DNA of 64,000 bases from Leptolyngbya sp. SIOISBB (GTDB lineage: Bacteria > Cyanobacteriota > Cyanobacteriia > Phormidesmidales > Phormidesmidaceae), in NCBI GenBank assembly GCA_010671905.1, contig JAAHII010000001.1, positions 5,270,001 to 5,334,000 of the forward strand, read 5' to 3'. This document shows, piece by piece, positions 26,826 to 35,941 of this stretch. The translations under genes were made by a program, and so were the position numbers. The notes under the pieces are model-generated. The model was not told where the DNA came from and did no database searches. It worked only from the letters and a program-made list of their open reading frames with translations. Position 1 is the first letter of the stretch. Each line of letters starts with the position of its first letter.

Positions 26826-27223
26826 ATCACCGCGTTTGAAAAATCAACTCAGAATTAGCATCTTAATATCGATCATCTTGACATGCCGGATGCCCACGTT
26901 ATTGAGATATCTCTGAAGGTTGGAAAATCTTGACAGAAATCAGCTACAGGACCTGAAAGGGGCGGTCTGTGGGACGTCTTGAAATTGCCAGTGTGCTGTT
27001 TACCAGTTCTTCAGAAGAGAGCTACAGATCGAAATGGAGGGCTGTGGGAGCCATGGGGCGAAGGGGGGAAGATGGGTAGCTGGATTTTAGAGAATTGGTG
27101 TTATGGCCAAACTTTGACCAATGACGCTCTTAGGGAAAATCACTACCGGCATCCTAAAATCTGGAACCCACACCCCAAAAACTGACTGTCTTTATAAGGT
27201 CGGCCAGCTAATACTGCAATTGC
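26826..27223. other. Intergenic region holding a family A repeat
   Basis: About 400 bases upstream of the ycf37-like gene and downstream of an amino-acid-binding protein gene. Its centre (26997-27104) is a MITE-like element. A 68-codon plus-strand frame (26979-27185) covers that element and is not a gene. Confidence 0.6.
26997..27104. repeat. MITE-like element, family A copy 1
   Basis: The left end reads TTTACCAGTTCTTCAGAAG then GAGCTACAGAT; the right end reads GGGTAGCTGGATTTTAGAG then AATTGGTGTTATG, the imperfect inverse of the left. Length is about 108 bp with a G-rich interior. Its right end (GTAGCTGGATTTTAGAGAA) nearly matches the inverse of the left end of the copy at 38995. Copies at 37661 and 38995 have the same length and ends. 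No coding capacity. Confidence 0.75.
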
Positions 27224-27994
27224 TTAGGGCAGTCCCCAATAAGTAGCGCGTTCTTCGAGCCAGCCGTCGGTATGCCACTGCTCGATCGCCTCATTGAGAA
27301 ATCGCTGCAGCTCGACATACTGGGTACCTTTGGGGAACGCGATCGCTAAGGGTTCTACCGTCAAGATGCTGGGCAACAAGCGATAGCTAGGATATTCTTG
27401 CAGCCATCCCGTCAACACAGTCAGATCAGCGGCGATTGCCTCTACCTGTCCCGCTTCCATGACCTCATAACCTTCCTGATAGGAATCGATGCCTACTAAG
27501 GTTGCTGAGGGCAACCGATAGTTCACGTGGGTGACTGCCTCAGAGCCTTCAATCAACGCGATCGTTCCCTGTCGTAAATCTTGCAGGTCTTGAATGTTGG
27601 TATCACGGGTGAGGAAGGCCGTGCCGTCGAGATAGTAGGGGCTGCTGAAATTGACGACCCGCTGTCGCATGGGGGTAATAGCGACGCCCGCGATCGCCAG
27701 ATCAACCTCCTCATTTAAGACCGCAGAGAGACGATCAAGATTCGACACGGGCACAAACTGAACCGCCGTCTCATCCTCAAAAAGTTCGACGGCTAGGCGA
27801 GTGGCAATATCGATTTCTAGGCCGACCAACTCTCCCGCGTCGTCGGTAAATCCCAAGGGCCGCCAATTATCTTTCACGGCGACGATCAGATAGCCCCGTT
27901 CTTGAATAGTTTCTAAGTCTGCAGAAAAAACAACTGGGGATGCAAGTCCTTGCACCCCCAGTAAAATGCCAAAAATAGAAAGTGGTAAGCGCAT
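27224..27994 (-). CDS. Amino-acid-type periplasmic binding protein
   Basis: 256 aa. A signal peptide (about 1-24) is followed by the family 3 solute-binding fold: LETIQERGYLIVAVKDNWRPLGFTDDAGELVGLEIDIATRLA (split: RGYLIVAVKDNWRPLGF, then GLEIDIA), VDLAIAGVAITPMRQRVVNFSSPYY with the ligand-binding region, and ALIEGSEAVTHV. It should capture a polar amino acid or similar solute in the periplasm. No permease or ATPase gene is adjacent, so the transporter partners are elsewhere. Confidence 0.88.
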   Translation of the reverse strand: MRLPLSIFGILLGVQGLASPVVFSADLETIQERGYLIVAVKDNWRPLGFTDDAGELVGLEIDIATRLAVELFEDETAVQFVPVSNLDRLSAVLNEEVDLAIAGVAITPMRQRVVNFSSPYYLDGTAFLTRDTNIQDLQDLRQGTIALIEGSEAVTHVNYRLPSATLVGIDSYQEGYEVMEAGQVEAIAADLTVLTGWLQEYPSYRLLPSILTVEPLAIAFPKGTQYVELQRFLNEAIEQWHTDGWLEERATYWGLP

Positions 27995-28024
27995 GCCGTT
28001 AGCTGACAGGACTACCCCAAAAGT

Positions 28025-28375
28025 TTAGGCTTTGCTGGCAATTTCGACGACCTTACTGAATCCATCGGGATCCAGAACCGCCATTTGAGCCAACATTTTG
28101 CGGTTGATTTCAATATCAGCTTTCTTTAGCTGACCAATGAGGCGGCTGTAGCTCATGCCGTGCAGACGAGCTGCAGCATTGATGCGTGTAATCCACAGAC
28201 GACGAAAATCACGCTTCCGACGACGGCGATCGCGATAGGCATAGCGCAATGCCTTCATTACCTGCTGATTAGCCGTCCGGAAGAGCTTGGAATGGGAGCC
28301 CCGAAACCCTTTTGCCAACTTGAGCACCTTTTTGCGGCGCTTGCGGGCGACATTACCGCGTTTAACCCGTGCCAT
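28025..28375 (-). CDS. rplT: 50S ribosomal protein L20
   Basis: 116 aa, the normal length. Very basic with the standard sequence blocks [30 protein letters not shown] (here in parts), [19 protein letters not shown] and [21 protein letters not shown]20 binds 23S rRNA early in 50S assembly and can repress its own operon in other bacteria. It follows rpmI by about 90 bases; infC is not in the neighbourhood. Confidence 0.98.
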   Translation of the reverse strand: MARVKRGNVARKRRKKVLKLAKGFRGSHSKLFRTANQQVMKALRYAYRDRRRRKRDFRRLWITRINAAARLHGMSYSRLIGQLKKADIEINRKMLAQMAVLDPDGFSKVVEIASKA

Positions 28376-28466
28376 TCTATTTAATCCTTGTGTTTACAAT
28401 TACCGACTTTGCGAAAACTGAGATGAAAGTCAGACGTCCGTATGCCAATTCCAACAATTCGCTGGT

Positions 28467-28664
28467 TTAGGAATAGGGCATCATCAGTTCAACATTGGGC
28501 GCATCGGCATCCACTACGACTGCTTTTTGACCCAGACGCACTTTACGCTTGGTCTTTTTCTTGTCTAGCAGGTGATTGCGAAACGCTTTGCGGCGTACGA
28601 ACTTGCCACTGCCCGTGCGCTTGAAACGCTTGGCAGCCGCTCGGCGAGTTTTTAGCTTCGGCAT
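28467..28664 (-). CDS. rpmI: 50S ribosomal protein L35
   Basis: 65 aa, full length. Starts [20 protein letters not shown] and continues with [21 protein letters not shown], the L35 signature. It is the first gene of the rpmI-rplT pair on the minus strand. Confidence 0.98.
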   Translation of the reverse strand: MPKLKTRRAAAKRFKRTGSGKFVRRKAFRNHLLDKKKTKRKVRLGQKAVVVDADAPNVELMMPYS

Positions 28665-28814
28665 GACGACGTTTTCCTATTTTCGACGCAGTCTCCCATG
28701 ATATACCGAGCCTCTTGATCTAGACAAGAGGCGGCAGTCACCGCAAAGCGGAAACTACCTGCTAGGCGAAATACAACAGCCGCTGTTCGGCCAGTACCAG
28801 AAACTGTGCGGATC

Positions 28815-28844
28815 TTGGAGGAGTCTGTTTGAGTATAGTATAAA
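28815..28844 (+). promoter_or_regulatory. Candidate sigma-70 promoter of the umuD'-umuC pair
   Basis: TTGGAG (28815-28820) and TATAAA (28839-28844) are spaced 18 bp apart, 25 bases before the umuD' ATG. I looked for a cyanobacterial LexA box (RGTAC-N3-DGTWC type) here and found no good match, so SOS control is not evident. Confidence 0.35.
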
Positions 28845-28868
28845 TGACCTACTTCTTTGAGCTAACCC

Positions 28869-29198
28869 ATGGGCTTCCCTATTCCTGGCGATGCGATTGA
28901 ACAGAGTCTTGATCTCAACCGTCATCTGGTTCACAACTCGGCGGCGACCTTTTTTATGCGAGTCGGGGGCGACATGGTGAGTGAGGGGGAAGTTCAGGCT
29001 GGCGATTTGCTGATTGTTGACCGATCGCGAACCGCTCAAAATCAATCCCTGGTGGTGGGCATCTTTGACGGTCAACTGGTCGTGTCGCGTGTGCTCAAGG
29101 CCGAAAACTCCCTTCTACCCGGATTGCAGGACGTATCAGTTATCACAAACCCTTGGGAAATCTGGGGCGTCGTGACTCACATTGTTCGTCAGGTCTGA
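28869..29198 (+). CDS. UmuD'-like protein (naturally short, catalytic dyad lost)
   Basis: 109 aa. GFP near the N-terminus, EQSLDLNRHLVHNSAATFF, GGDMVSEGEVQAGDLLIVD and the IWGVVTHIV end align with E. coli UmuD from residue 24 onward. The protein therefore starts at the place where UmuD is normally cut (Cys24-Gly25) and corresponds to mature UmuD'. An in-frame TAA two codons before the ATG rules out a longer form. The position of catalytic Ser60 is Met36, and that of Lys97 is Ser73, so self-cleavage is not expected. UmuD' pairs with UmuC to form translesion polymerase V. The umuC-like gene follows after 6 bases. Confidence 0.88.
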   Translation: MGFPIPGDAIEQSLDLNRHLVHNSAATFFMRVGGDMVSEGEVQAGDLLIVDRSRTAQNQSLVVGIFDGQLVVSRVLKAENSLLPGLQDVSVITNPWEIWGVVTHIVRQV

Positions 29199-29204
29199 CT
29201 GCTT

Positions 29205-30512
29205 ATGTTTGCCCTGGTCGATTGCAACTCGTTCTTCGCCTCCTGTGAAAAGGTCTTTCGCCCTGATCTGGAGGGGCAACCCGTTGTCGTGCTGTCGAAT
29301 AATGACGGTTGTGTGGTGGCGCGATCGCCCGAAGCGAAAAAGCTGGTGCCGATGCAGGCGACCCTCTTCTCCATTCAGCATTTAGTGAAACGGGGAGAAT
29401 TATGCGTCTTTTCCGCTAATCCCGTCTTATATAAAGACATGTCTCGGCGCGTGATTGAAACGCTGCAGCATTTCAGTCCTGAAGTCGAGCAATACTCTAT
29501 TGATGAAGCCTTTCTCGGGCTGCATGGTTTTACCCATCGAGATTTGACGGCTTACGGTCAGCAAATCAAGGCCACCGTGCAGCAGTGGACGGGAATTCCG
29601 GTGTCGGTGGGCGTGGCCCCGACGAAAACCCTAGCCAAGTTAGCGGCCCATGTGGCTAAACGCAATCCTGATCTCAAGGGCATATTAGACTTCAACACCG
29701 TAGCTGATGTCGATGCGGTGTTGGCGGCCATCGATGTCGGCCAAGTGTGGGGTATTGGCGGCAACCTTCGAGCCAAACTCAACGCCCAGGGCATTCGCAC
29801 CGTTTTGCAACTCAAGCATGCGGATGAGCAACGCCTCAAAAAGCAGTTTGGCATTCTGGTATTGCGGACGGTGATGGAACTGCGGGGTGTGGCTTGCTTC
29901 CCGATGGAGCCAGTGGCCGCCCCCAAAACCATGCGCATCGTATCGCGCTCGTTTGGTCACCTGGTGACGGAACTCTCTGACCTCAAAGAAGCCGTCGCGA
30001 CGTTCACTACCCGCTGTGCCGAGAAGCTCCGGGACGACGGCTTAGTGGCGCATCAATTTGCCGTTGCCATTCGCACCAGCTACTACCGCCCAGACAACCA
30101 GTACGCCGCCGCCCGCTCCGTTACCCTTGCAGCACCGACCAATGACACAGCCACTCTGATTCACGCCGCGATGCCCCTAACCGCCGCCGCCTTTAAACCG
30201 GGGTATGAGTACCTCAAAGCCAAAGTGATCGCGACGGAACTCACTCCCGCCGATGCCGTTCAGGGCGAGTTGTTTGCAACTCCGGTGAATACCGAAAAGC
30301 GCGATCGCTTGATGACTGCGATCGATACCCTCAACCGCAAACTCAAACCCGATGCTGTGAAATTTGGCGCAGTGGGACTGAATCCGACTTGGCAGATGCG
30401 ATCGGACTATTTTTCCCAACGCTACACTACCCACTGGGACGAAATCCCTAAGGTCAAAGTTGGACAATCGTCAAGGCTCGCTTCTCCGAGGTCCTTACCC
30501 GTCAACAACTAG
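29205..30512 (+). CDS. umuC: Y-family DNA polymerase, UmuC type
   Basis: 435 aa, close to the E. coli length of 422. The palm has [15 protein letters not shown] (metal-binding Asp6) and YSIDEAF (Asp100, Glu101). Other blocks are [35 protein letters not shown] and [12 protein letters not shown] (helix-hairpin-helix). Near the C-terminus QGELF is a plausible beta-clamp-binding motif, followed by the UmuC-type [10 protein letters not shown] and [14 protein letters not shown]. It copies past DNA lesions with low fidelity, probably together with the UmuD'-like protein upstream. Confidence 0.93.
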   Translation: MFALVDCNSFFASCEKVFRPDLEGQPVVVLSNNDGCVVARSPEAKKLVPMQATLFSIQHLVKRGELCVFSANPVLYKDMSRRVIETLQHFSPEVEQYSIDEAFLGLHGFTHRDLTAYGQQIKATVQQWTGIPVSVGVAPTKTLAKLAAHVAKRNPDLKGILDFNTVADVDAVLAAIDVGQVWGIGGNLRAKLNAQGIRTVLQLKHADEQRLKKQFGILVLRTVMELRGVACFPMEPVAAPKTMRIVSRSFGHLVTELSDLKEAVATFTTRCAEKLRDDGLVAHQFAVAIRTSYYRPDNQYAAARSVTLAAPTNDTATLIHAAMPLTAAAFKPGYEYLKAKVIATELTPADAVQGELFATPVNTEKRDRLMTAIDTLNRKLKPDAVKFGAVGLNPTWQMRSDYFSQRYTTHWDEIPKVKVGQSSRLASPRSLPVNN

Positions 30513-30853
30513 ATGGGCCGGCAATGCTTCACTTTCTAGAATGCCGGTTGCTGAGCGCGAGCGTTCCAGAACCGGAGGTCGCAATGAATGTTTGCCCTAA
30601 GTCTCTTTAGCAGAAGTAGGAAAATGATGCGTGGTTTCGCTTCTCTAACATCTCTGCTTCATGGCCCAGTTTCCAGCATGTGCACCGGATGCTGCAGGGG
30701 CTAATAGTTAGCTGTCTTGAAGCAGTGAAACATCGAAATTTGAGTCTGCAGATGGTGCGTTTAAACTGAGTGAGAGAGGGGAGCAGTGGGCGATTTGTTT
30801 GCCCACTAGAGCTGATTAACCTCATCCACTCACTCATCCATCAAATCGAGTCG
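30513..30853. other. Intergenic region after umuC
   Basis: About 340 bases. A 6-bp hairpin CCGGCA (30518-30523) / TGCCGG (30542-30547) lies just after the umuC stop but is not followed by a T run. A GTG start at 30770 would extend the next gene by 28 residues without family support. Confidence 0.45.
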
Positions 30854-31921
30854 ATGAAACGCTTATCCAAGTGGCTAAAACGTTTAAAACAAGGGGCGAT
30901 TTTTTTCATAATTGCGATATTTCTCATTCTCATATTCCAAAAAGTTACTGAAGCGCCACCCCACCAACCACAAACATCCCAAGTTATCCGTGGCGTTTGG
31001 ATGACTCATGTCGGTAGCGCTTTTTATGCATGGACTGGGCAACTCGACGATGTGTTTCATCAACTCTCTCGTCTTAACTTCAATCGTGTTTATATCAGCG
31101 TTTATAACGATGGCGTGACTTATCCCAGCCAGATCAGCCATCGCAACCAAGAAACGAATCTACCGCTGAACGATTTTTTGAATAGTGCGATTTATCAAGG
31201 ACATCGACAAGGCTTAAAAATCTATGCCTGGTTTGAATATGGGTTAATCCTCCACGACAATGATCCTCTGGCCCAAGCTCATCCCGATTGGTTGTTGAAT
31301 CATGGGCAAGTTGTGAATGGCTTTGTCTGGCTCAATCCCAGCCATCCAGAAGTGGAACAGTACTTTATTGATTTGTTTACAGAGTTTGCTGATCGCTATC
31401 ACGAGTTAGACGGCATTCAGCTTGACGATCATTGGGCTGTGCCTCAGGAATTTGGAGATTACGTTGTTCCCTTAACACGACTCACAGAGACCATCACCAC
31501 GACAATCAAAAAAATCAATCCACACTGGATTCTTTCGCTATCGCCTAATCCGCCCGAATTTGCCTACCGCAACTATTCTCAAGATTGGCCAGTGTGGGTC
31601 GATCGCGGTTACTTTGACGAGATAATTGTTCAAATTTATCGTCCTACAGTCCAAGCCGTGGCAACGACGCTGACTCAATCAGGTTTAGCCAAAGCTAGTC
31701 AACAGGTTTCAGTAGCGGCCGGGATCTTTACCGGTTTTCTGGGGGATGGACTCGCCATCACTCAACTCTCTGAAGCAACTCAACAAGTGGAACTAGTACT
31801 CGATCAAGGCTATGGATTTTCGTTATTTACCTATGAGTACACGTTTAGTTTTCTGCGTCCAGCTCGCACTAGGACCAAGGAGGCTTACTTTCAAGCTCCC
31901 AAGCTATTGCCGCCACCTTGA
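30854..31921 (+). CDS. Glycoside-hydrolase-like lipoprotein/exported protein, GHL10 type
   Basis: 355 aa from ATG 30854. A membrane helix or uncleaved signal (about 13-32, AIFFIIAIFLILIF) is followed by IRGVWMTHVGSAFY, LNFNRVYISVYNDG, LKIYAWFEYGLI, HPDWLL, WLNPSHPEVEQY, DGIQLDDHWAVP and a closing (beta/alpha)8-like end. This layout is that of the DUF187/GHL10 family (YngK-like), thought to act on cell-wall or exopolysaccharide glycans; the acidic pair in QLDDHW is the likely active-site region. Substrate unknown. Confidence 0.85.
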   Translation: MKRLSKWLKRLKQGAIFFIIAIFLILIFQKVTEAPPHQPQTSQVIRGVWMTHVGSAFYAWTGQLDDVFHQLSRLNFNRVYISVYNDGVTYPSQISHRNQETNLPLNDFLNSAIYQGHRQGLKIYAWFEYGLILHDNDPLAQAHPDWLLNHGQVVNGFVWLNPSHPEVEQYFIDLFTEFADRYHELDGIQLDDHWAVPQEFGDYVVPLTRLTETITTTIKKINPHWILSLSPNPPEFAYRNYSQDWPVWVDRGYFDEIIVQIYRPTVQAVATTLTQSGLAKASQQVSVAAGIFTGFLGDGLAITQLSEATQQVELVLDQGYGFSLFTYEYTFSFLRPARTRTKEAYFQAPKLLPPP

Positions 31922-32110
31922 TAAGCATTCAAATCACGGATTTGCGGCGCTCTTAGCTAATTTCGATGAGACTCGAAATGACTCGCTGTAGAAAGAAATA
32001 TGAGTCATTTATTTAGGAGCTAGAGTCCGCTCATGACGACTGATAAAATTTTTCATGTGAGTATAGCTAACCCCACTGGCACGATCAAAGCTGGCCTGAG
32101 ACTTTAGGGC

Positions 32111-32578
32111 TCAACTTCCTAGCCATTTGATCATTTGCAAACAGGGGTTGTGCTCGCCCCACAGTGTTGGCCATACCTCTAGCGGATGGAAGCCCATGGC
32201 GGTATAAAACTGTCGAGTTTTGGCGTAGAACGGGCAGGCGGTCTCGGTGCTCAATGTCTTTACCTGTAAGAACAAGACGCCTTGGGTTTTGAGATGAGCC
32301 TCTATTTGTTGTAAGAGCGATCGCCCAATGCCCTGGCGGTGATAATCAGGTAAGACCCCGAGGACATGAATTTCGGCTGATGTTGGATAGTGGTGCGTTA
32401 ATGCAAGGAAACCAACTGGCGTGTCTCCGTCCCAAGCGACCAGTGTCGGCAATTTTGCAATGTCTTGAATGTATTGTGCAGTGGCTGATTCAATGCCAAA
32501 CCACTCCGGTAAAGCTCGCAAAATCGATTCACAAATGGCCGACTGCCCTAATGCTGGCTCATGAATTGCGATCGCCAT
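32111..32578 (-). CDS. GNAT-family N-acetyltransferase
   Basis: 155 aa. The acetyl-CoA-binding motif A reads IHVLGVLPDYHRQGIGRSLL (R/QxxGxG pattern), preceded by PVGFLALTHH and followed by LQVKTLS and CPFYAKTRQFYTAMGF, the usual GNAT end. Substrate cannot be told. It stands alone between two divergent or convergent units. Confidence 0.88.
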   Translation of the reverse strand: MAIAIHEPALGQSAICESILRALPEWFGIESATAQYIQDIAKLPTLVAWDGDTPVGFLALTHHYPTSAEIHVLGVLPDYHRQGIGRSLLQQIEAHLKTQGVLFLQVKTLSTETACPFYAKTRQFYTAMGFHPLEVWPTLWGEHNPCLQMIKWLGS

Positions 32579-32698
32579 TTCTCTACCTATTAATACCGCT
32601 CAACCAACTCTAAATAACGAATTATGTGAACTATTTCATATTGAGGAGCCGAAGAAAAATTTGCTTGATTAGCGCGTCCTGATTTCAGGAGTTAAGCA

Positions 32699-33397
32699 TC
32701 AGTCGAATGATAGGTTTGCCGAACTCGATGTCTCAGATTTTATGGCCCAAAGTTGGGCTGTCATCTCAGTTCGAGAAGATACCTCAAGCTTGCGAAACAT
32801 TCGCTTGAGAGCTTGTTTCACGGAATTCTCAGTAATCCAAAGTTCAGTGCCAATTTCTGCATTGGTGCGTCCCAAAGCCACTAACTCAGCAATTTGTAAT
32901 TCGCGAGGGGTTAAGCGATCGCTGTTGAACGATGGAGGTTGCGATCGTACGGTGGCCGCCCAAACCGACAGATGTAAACAGAGCGCACTCAGGTCACCTA
33001 GATTTTGGTGGTCGAAAGCTGGCATCGACTGTTCGCGGGTGCAGCCAACTACGCCGATCAATTGCCCCTGACTGACGAGGGGGCCGGCCATTACGTGCCA
33101 ATGATCGGGGCGAGGACAAAACATGGCCCAAACCTTTGGGGAGGTCACCAATAATTCGTGGGCTGGGGCATGACGTTCAACGATGTAACGTAAAACCGGA
33201 TTTCTCTCGATTGAGAGTGCAGCTTTTAGGGGTTTCTGCAAGTTTCGCTCGATCAGCGACAGTTGATCGAAGAACATAATGCCCCATCGCTTTGCGGCAA
33301 AATGCTCACCTATTTTAGGGATAATGTGCGCTCGCAAGGCAGTTTCATCCTTGACCTGATGAATGGCGGCAAACAAGGGCTGCAAAGAACTGGACAT
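32699..33397 (-). CDS. LuxR-type transcriptional regulator
   Basis: 232 aa from ATG 33397; a longer start at 33508 would overlap the facing sulfurtransferase gene. The C-terminal HTH (about 165-220) shows LTPRELQIAELVALGRTNAEIG and ITENSVKQALKRMFRKLEVSSRTE, typical of the GerE/LuxR fold. The N-terminal ~150 residues look GAF-like (WGIMFFD, PAHELLVTSPKVW, GQLIGVVGCTR), suggesting small-molecule or redox sensing. It is divergent from the sulfurtransferase gene and may regulate it. Confidence 0.86.
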   Translation of the reverse strand: MSSSLQPLFAAIHQVKDETALRAHIIPKIGEHFAAKRWGIMFFDQLSLIERNLQKPLKAALSIERNPVLRYIVERHAPAHELLVTSPKVWAMFCPRPDHWHVMAGPLVSQGQLIGVVGCTREQSMPAFDHQNLGDLSALCLHLSVWAATVRSQPPSFNSDRLTPRELQIAELVALGRTNAEIGTELWITENSVKQALKRMFRKLEVSSRTEMTAQLWAIKSETSSSANLSFD

Positions 33398-33490
33398 GTT
33401 CGTATAGCCGAAGGTGTACTCGATCGAGGACTGGCCGAAGCCAGTGACCTCTCCTAATCTCAGCTTAGTGCCAGCGATAGGAGAAGAACG

Positions 33491-34327
33491 ATGTCTCAAT
33501 ATGCTCACCCTGAAGTTTTAGTCGATACACAATGGCTGATGGACCATCTCAATGATCCATCAGTGCGGTTGGTTGAAGTCGATATGAGTCCAGACCCTTA
33601 CAAAGAGGCTCATATTCCGGGTGCCGTTTTCTGGAATATCTTTACCGATCTTCTCATGCCTGACCTCCGCATGAATTTGGACCCCACGGCGATCTCCAAA
33701 CTGTTATCGCGGTCCGGCATTTCTTCCGCAACGACCGTCATTGCCTATGGCAGTTATCCCGGTACGGGAGCTTGGATCTTCTGGCTTTTGCGGCTCTTTG
33801 GTCATCAAAAGGTGCGTGTTCTCAACGGCGGCCATCAGAAATGGGTCGCGGAAGGTCGTCCAGTAACCTCAGATTTATCCAATTTTCCACCGACTCCTTA
33901 CCCGGCAACCGCTCCCAATCCTGATTTGCGAGTTCTACAGCCAGAGGTGCAAGCGGCCCTAGAGCAAACCGATTATGTGTTGCTCGATGTTCGAACTATT
34001 AAAGAGTATTGTGGCGAGGTCTTCATGATGAAGCCGCCAGAAGGCTCCGAACGGGGAGGACATATGCCAGGGGCGGTGCATCTTGAGCATACTCACACAT
34101 TGAATGAGGACGGCACGTTTAAGTCAGCAGACGAGTTGCAGGCCCTTTACAGCAGCCTAGGGGTGACAGCTGACAAAGCAGTATTTCCTTATTGTGCAAT
34201 TGGTGGACGCTCAGCGTATACCTGGTTTGTCTTGACGTATCTGCTTGGTTATCCCAGAGTGCGAAATTATGATGGCTCGTGGAATGAGTGGGGGCGTTTA
34301 CCTGATTCACCGATTGAGCAATCGTGA
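33491..34327 (+). CDS. Thiosulfate/3-mercaptopyruvate-type sulfurtransferase
   Basis: 278 aa, two rhodanese domains. The first (about 10-120) begins VDTQWLMDHLNDPSVRLVEVD; the second (about 145-270) has LLDVRTIKEYCG, PGAVHLEH and the active-site loop YCAIGGRSAYTW, with the catalytic Cys in CAIGGR. It moves sulfane sulfur to cyanide or thiols. GGAG lies 8 bases before the ATG. The divergent LuxR-type gene starts 93 bases away. Confidence 0.92.
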   Translation: MSQYAHPEVLVDTQWLMDHLNDPSVRLVEVDMSPDPYKEAHIPGAVFWNIFTDLLMPDLRMNLDPTAISKLLSRSGISSATTVIAYGSYPGTGAWIFWLLRLFGHQKVRVLNGGHQKWVAEGRPVTSDLSNFPPTPYPATAPNPDLRVLQPEVQAALEQTDYVLLDVRTIKEYCGEVFMMKPPEGSERGGHMPGAVHLEHTHTLNEDGTFKSADELQALYSSLGVTADKAVFPYCAIGGRSAYTWFVLTYLLGYPRVRNYDGSWNEWGRLPDSPIEQS

Positions 34328-34472
34328 AAAGTCAGTGGCGGAATCATGGCCATACAGTCGATAGTTGAGAGATCTGGGGGCAGGGCGAATGACAAGCTGC
34401 CGCCCCTGGACACGAGGGTGACCTCGTTACAATCTTGAGGAGAGACAATTCGTAGAACCTAGCAGTGTATTT

Positions 34473-35303
34473 ATGAGTCATTCGCTTTTAAGAAAGCTGC
34501 TAATTGGGGACTTTGGTTGGACAAGACTGGTGCGATCGCTGCTGCTGATTTATGCTCTTTTCGCTCTTTATGTCTACTTTCGGGCAGACAGCATGATTTT
34601 TTTGCCGCCGTCTGCGAGTTATCAAGACACGACAGACATTCTGAAAATTTCCGTCAGCGATACTGAGCAAATATCAGCCCTCTATTTACCGAATGGGTCT
34701 GCTCAGTACACTTTGCTCTATAGCCACGGCAATGCGGAAGATTTGGGTGATATTCGCCCAGTCTTAGACCGTTTGCATAGCTGGGGGTTTAGTGTGTTTG
34801 CCTATGACTATCGCGGGTATGGCACGAGTGATGGTCAGCCCAGCGAAAGGCGCGCCTATCAAGATATCGAGGCGGCTTATCGTTACCTAATTGAACAACT
34901 TCAGGTGCCGCCTGAGCAGGTGATTTTGTATGGGCGATCGCTGGGCGGCGGAGCCGCTATTGACCTCGCAACGCAATATTCAGTCGCGGGTTTAATTCTT
35001 GAAAGCACCTTCACATCCGCCTTTCGAGTCGTTGTCCCGATTCCGGTACTCCCTTTTGATAAATTCTCAAACTTGAAGAAGTTGCAGACCATTGATTACC
35101 CGGTGCTAATCATGCATGGTCAAGCTGATCAAACGATTCCGATTGCCCATAGCCAAGCCCTTTACGAGGCTGCATCAGGGCCGAAACTGTCCCTCTGGGT
35201 AGCCGAGGCATCACACAATGATTTCACTTGGATAGCTGGTGAACATCATCAAAAAGCTCTGCTGTCCTTTCAAGAACTCATTGAAACCCAGCAACATCTG
35301 TAA
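34473..35303 (+). CDS. Alpha/beta-hydrolase, ABHD17/Bem46 type
   Basis: 276 aa. An N-terminal membrane helix (about 17-36, SLLLIYALFALYVYF) anchors the protein. The hydrolase core shows LLYSHGNAEDLG (oxyanion region), YDYRGYGTSDGQPSE, GRSLGGGAAI (nucleophile Ser), IMHGQADQTIPI (Asp) and EASHNDF (His). It is a membrane-bound serine hydrolase, likely a lipid or ester hydrolase; substrate unknown. Confidence 0.88.
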   Translation: MSHSLLRKLLIGDFGWTRLVRSLLLIYALFALYVYFRADSMIFLPPSASYQDTTDILKISVSDTEQISALYLPNGSAQYTLLYSHGNAEDLGDIRPVLDRLHSWGFSVFAYDYRGYGTSDGQPSERRAYQDIEAAYRYLIEQLQVPPEQVILYGRSLGGGAAIDLATQYSVAGLILESTFTSAFRVVVPIPVLPFDKFSNLKKLQTIDYPVLIMHGQADQTIPIAHSQALYEAASGPKLSLWVAEASHNDFTWIAGEHHQKALLSFQELIETQQHL

Positions 35304-35480
35304 GTTGCCTTAGGACACCTCGAAAACTCGATCTTGTTGAGAAAAAATTAATCCCGAAAAGAGACTTTTATCGCTTTTTGAATTGCAATCAGAAAATTAA
35401 TTGATTTATCTATTGCCAGCAGGAGGAAGTAGAAAAATGATGCAAAGGAATCATATTCAACTGTTCTGGAGTTAGGGGAA

Positions 35481-35828
35481 ATGGAAAATCCTGCCGCGAT
35501 CGCACAGTTCGTCATGCAAAAGGATGACAATCATAGCGATGAAAAAATAGAAGCCATTAGGAATTTGATGATGTGTGCAAGACTAACCCGAGAAGGGAGC
35601 TTGCAAATGGAAAGTGAAATTAGATTTTACGAGGGTCGACAAGAGCTGAATAGAATGCTCATCAAGTTAGAACACGAGGAATTAATTAGAATCAACGCCA
35701 TCAAAATTCTTCATAGAATGATATCTGAAACGGAAATCCCATCTTGGGAGAAGACGAAGGATATGAAAGCTTATCAAGAAATTATTAATGAGTATTCTCA
35801 TTATTTGGCGATTTTATCTAAGAGTTAA
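35481..35828 (+). CDS. Hypothetical 115-aa protein
   Basis: Not recognised. Highly charged and helical (E, K, R, I rich), no membrane segment and no Cys/His cluster. The ATG has AGGGGA 5 bases upstream. Coding region and flanks (35340-35940) are clearly more AT-rich than the neighbourhood, which hints at recent acquisition. A weak overlapping frame on the other strand was rejected. Confidence 0.6.
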   Translation: MENPAAIAQFVMQKDDNHSDEKIEAIRNLMMCARLTREGSLQMESEIRFYEGRQELNRMLIKLEHEELIRINAIKILHRMISETEIPSWEKTKDMKAYQEIINEYSHYLAILSKS

Positions 35829-35941
35829 TCTATTTCTCCTGAAACCTCCAATAGGGCAATGTCCTAATCAGCCGCAATTATAAAAGGTTAGGATTGGATT
35901 ATTTAAGATTTAGATCATTAGCAGGTTTCTGTATATCTTGA

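Noticed and set aside
28780-28870. LexA box upstream of the umuD' gene
   Set aside because: Segment AGTACCAGAAACTGT looks similar at first, but the second half does not match the cyanobacterial consensus.
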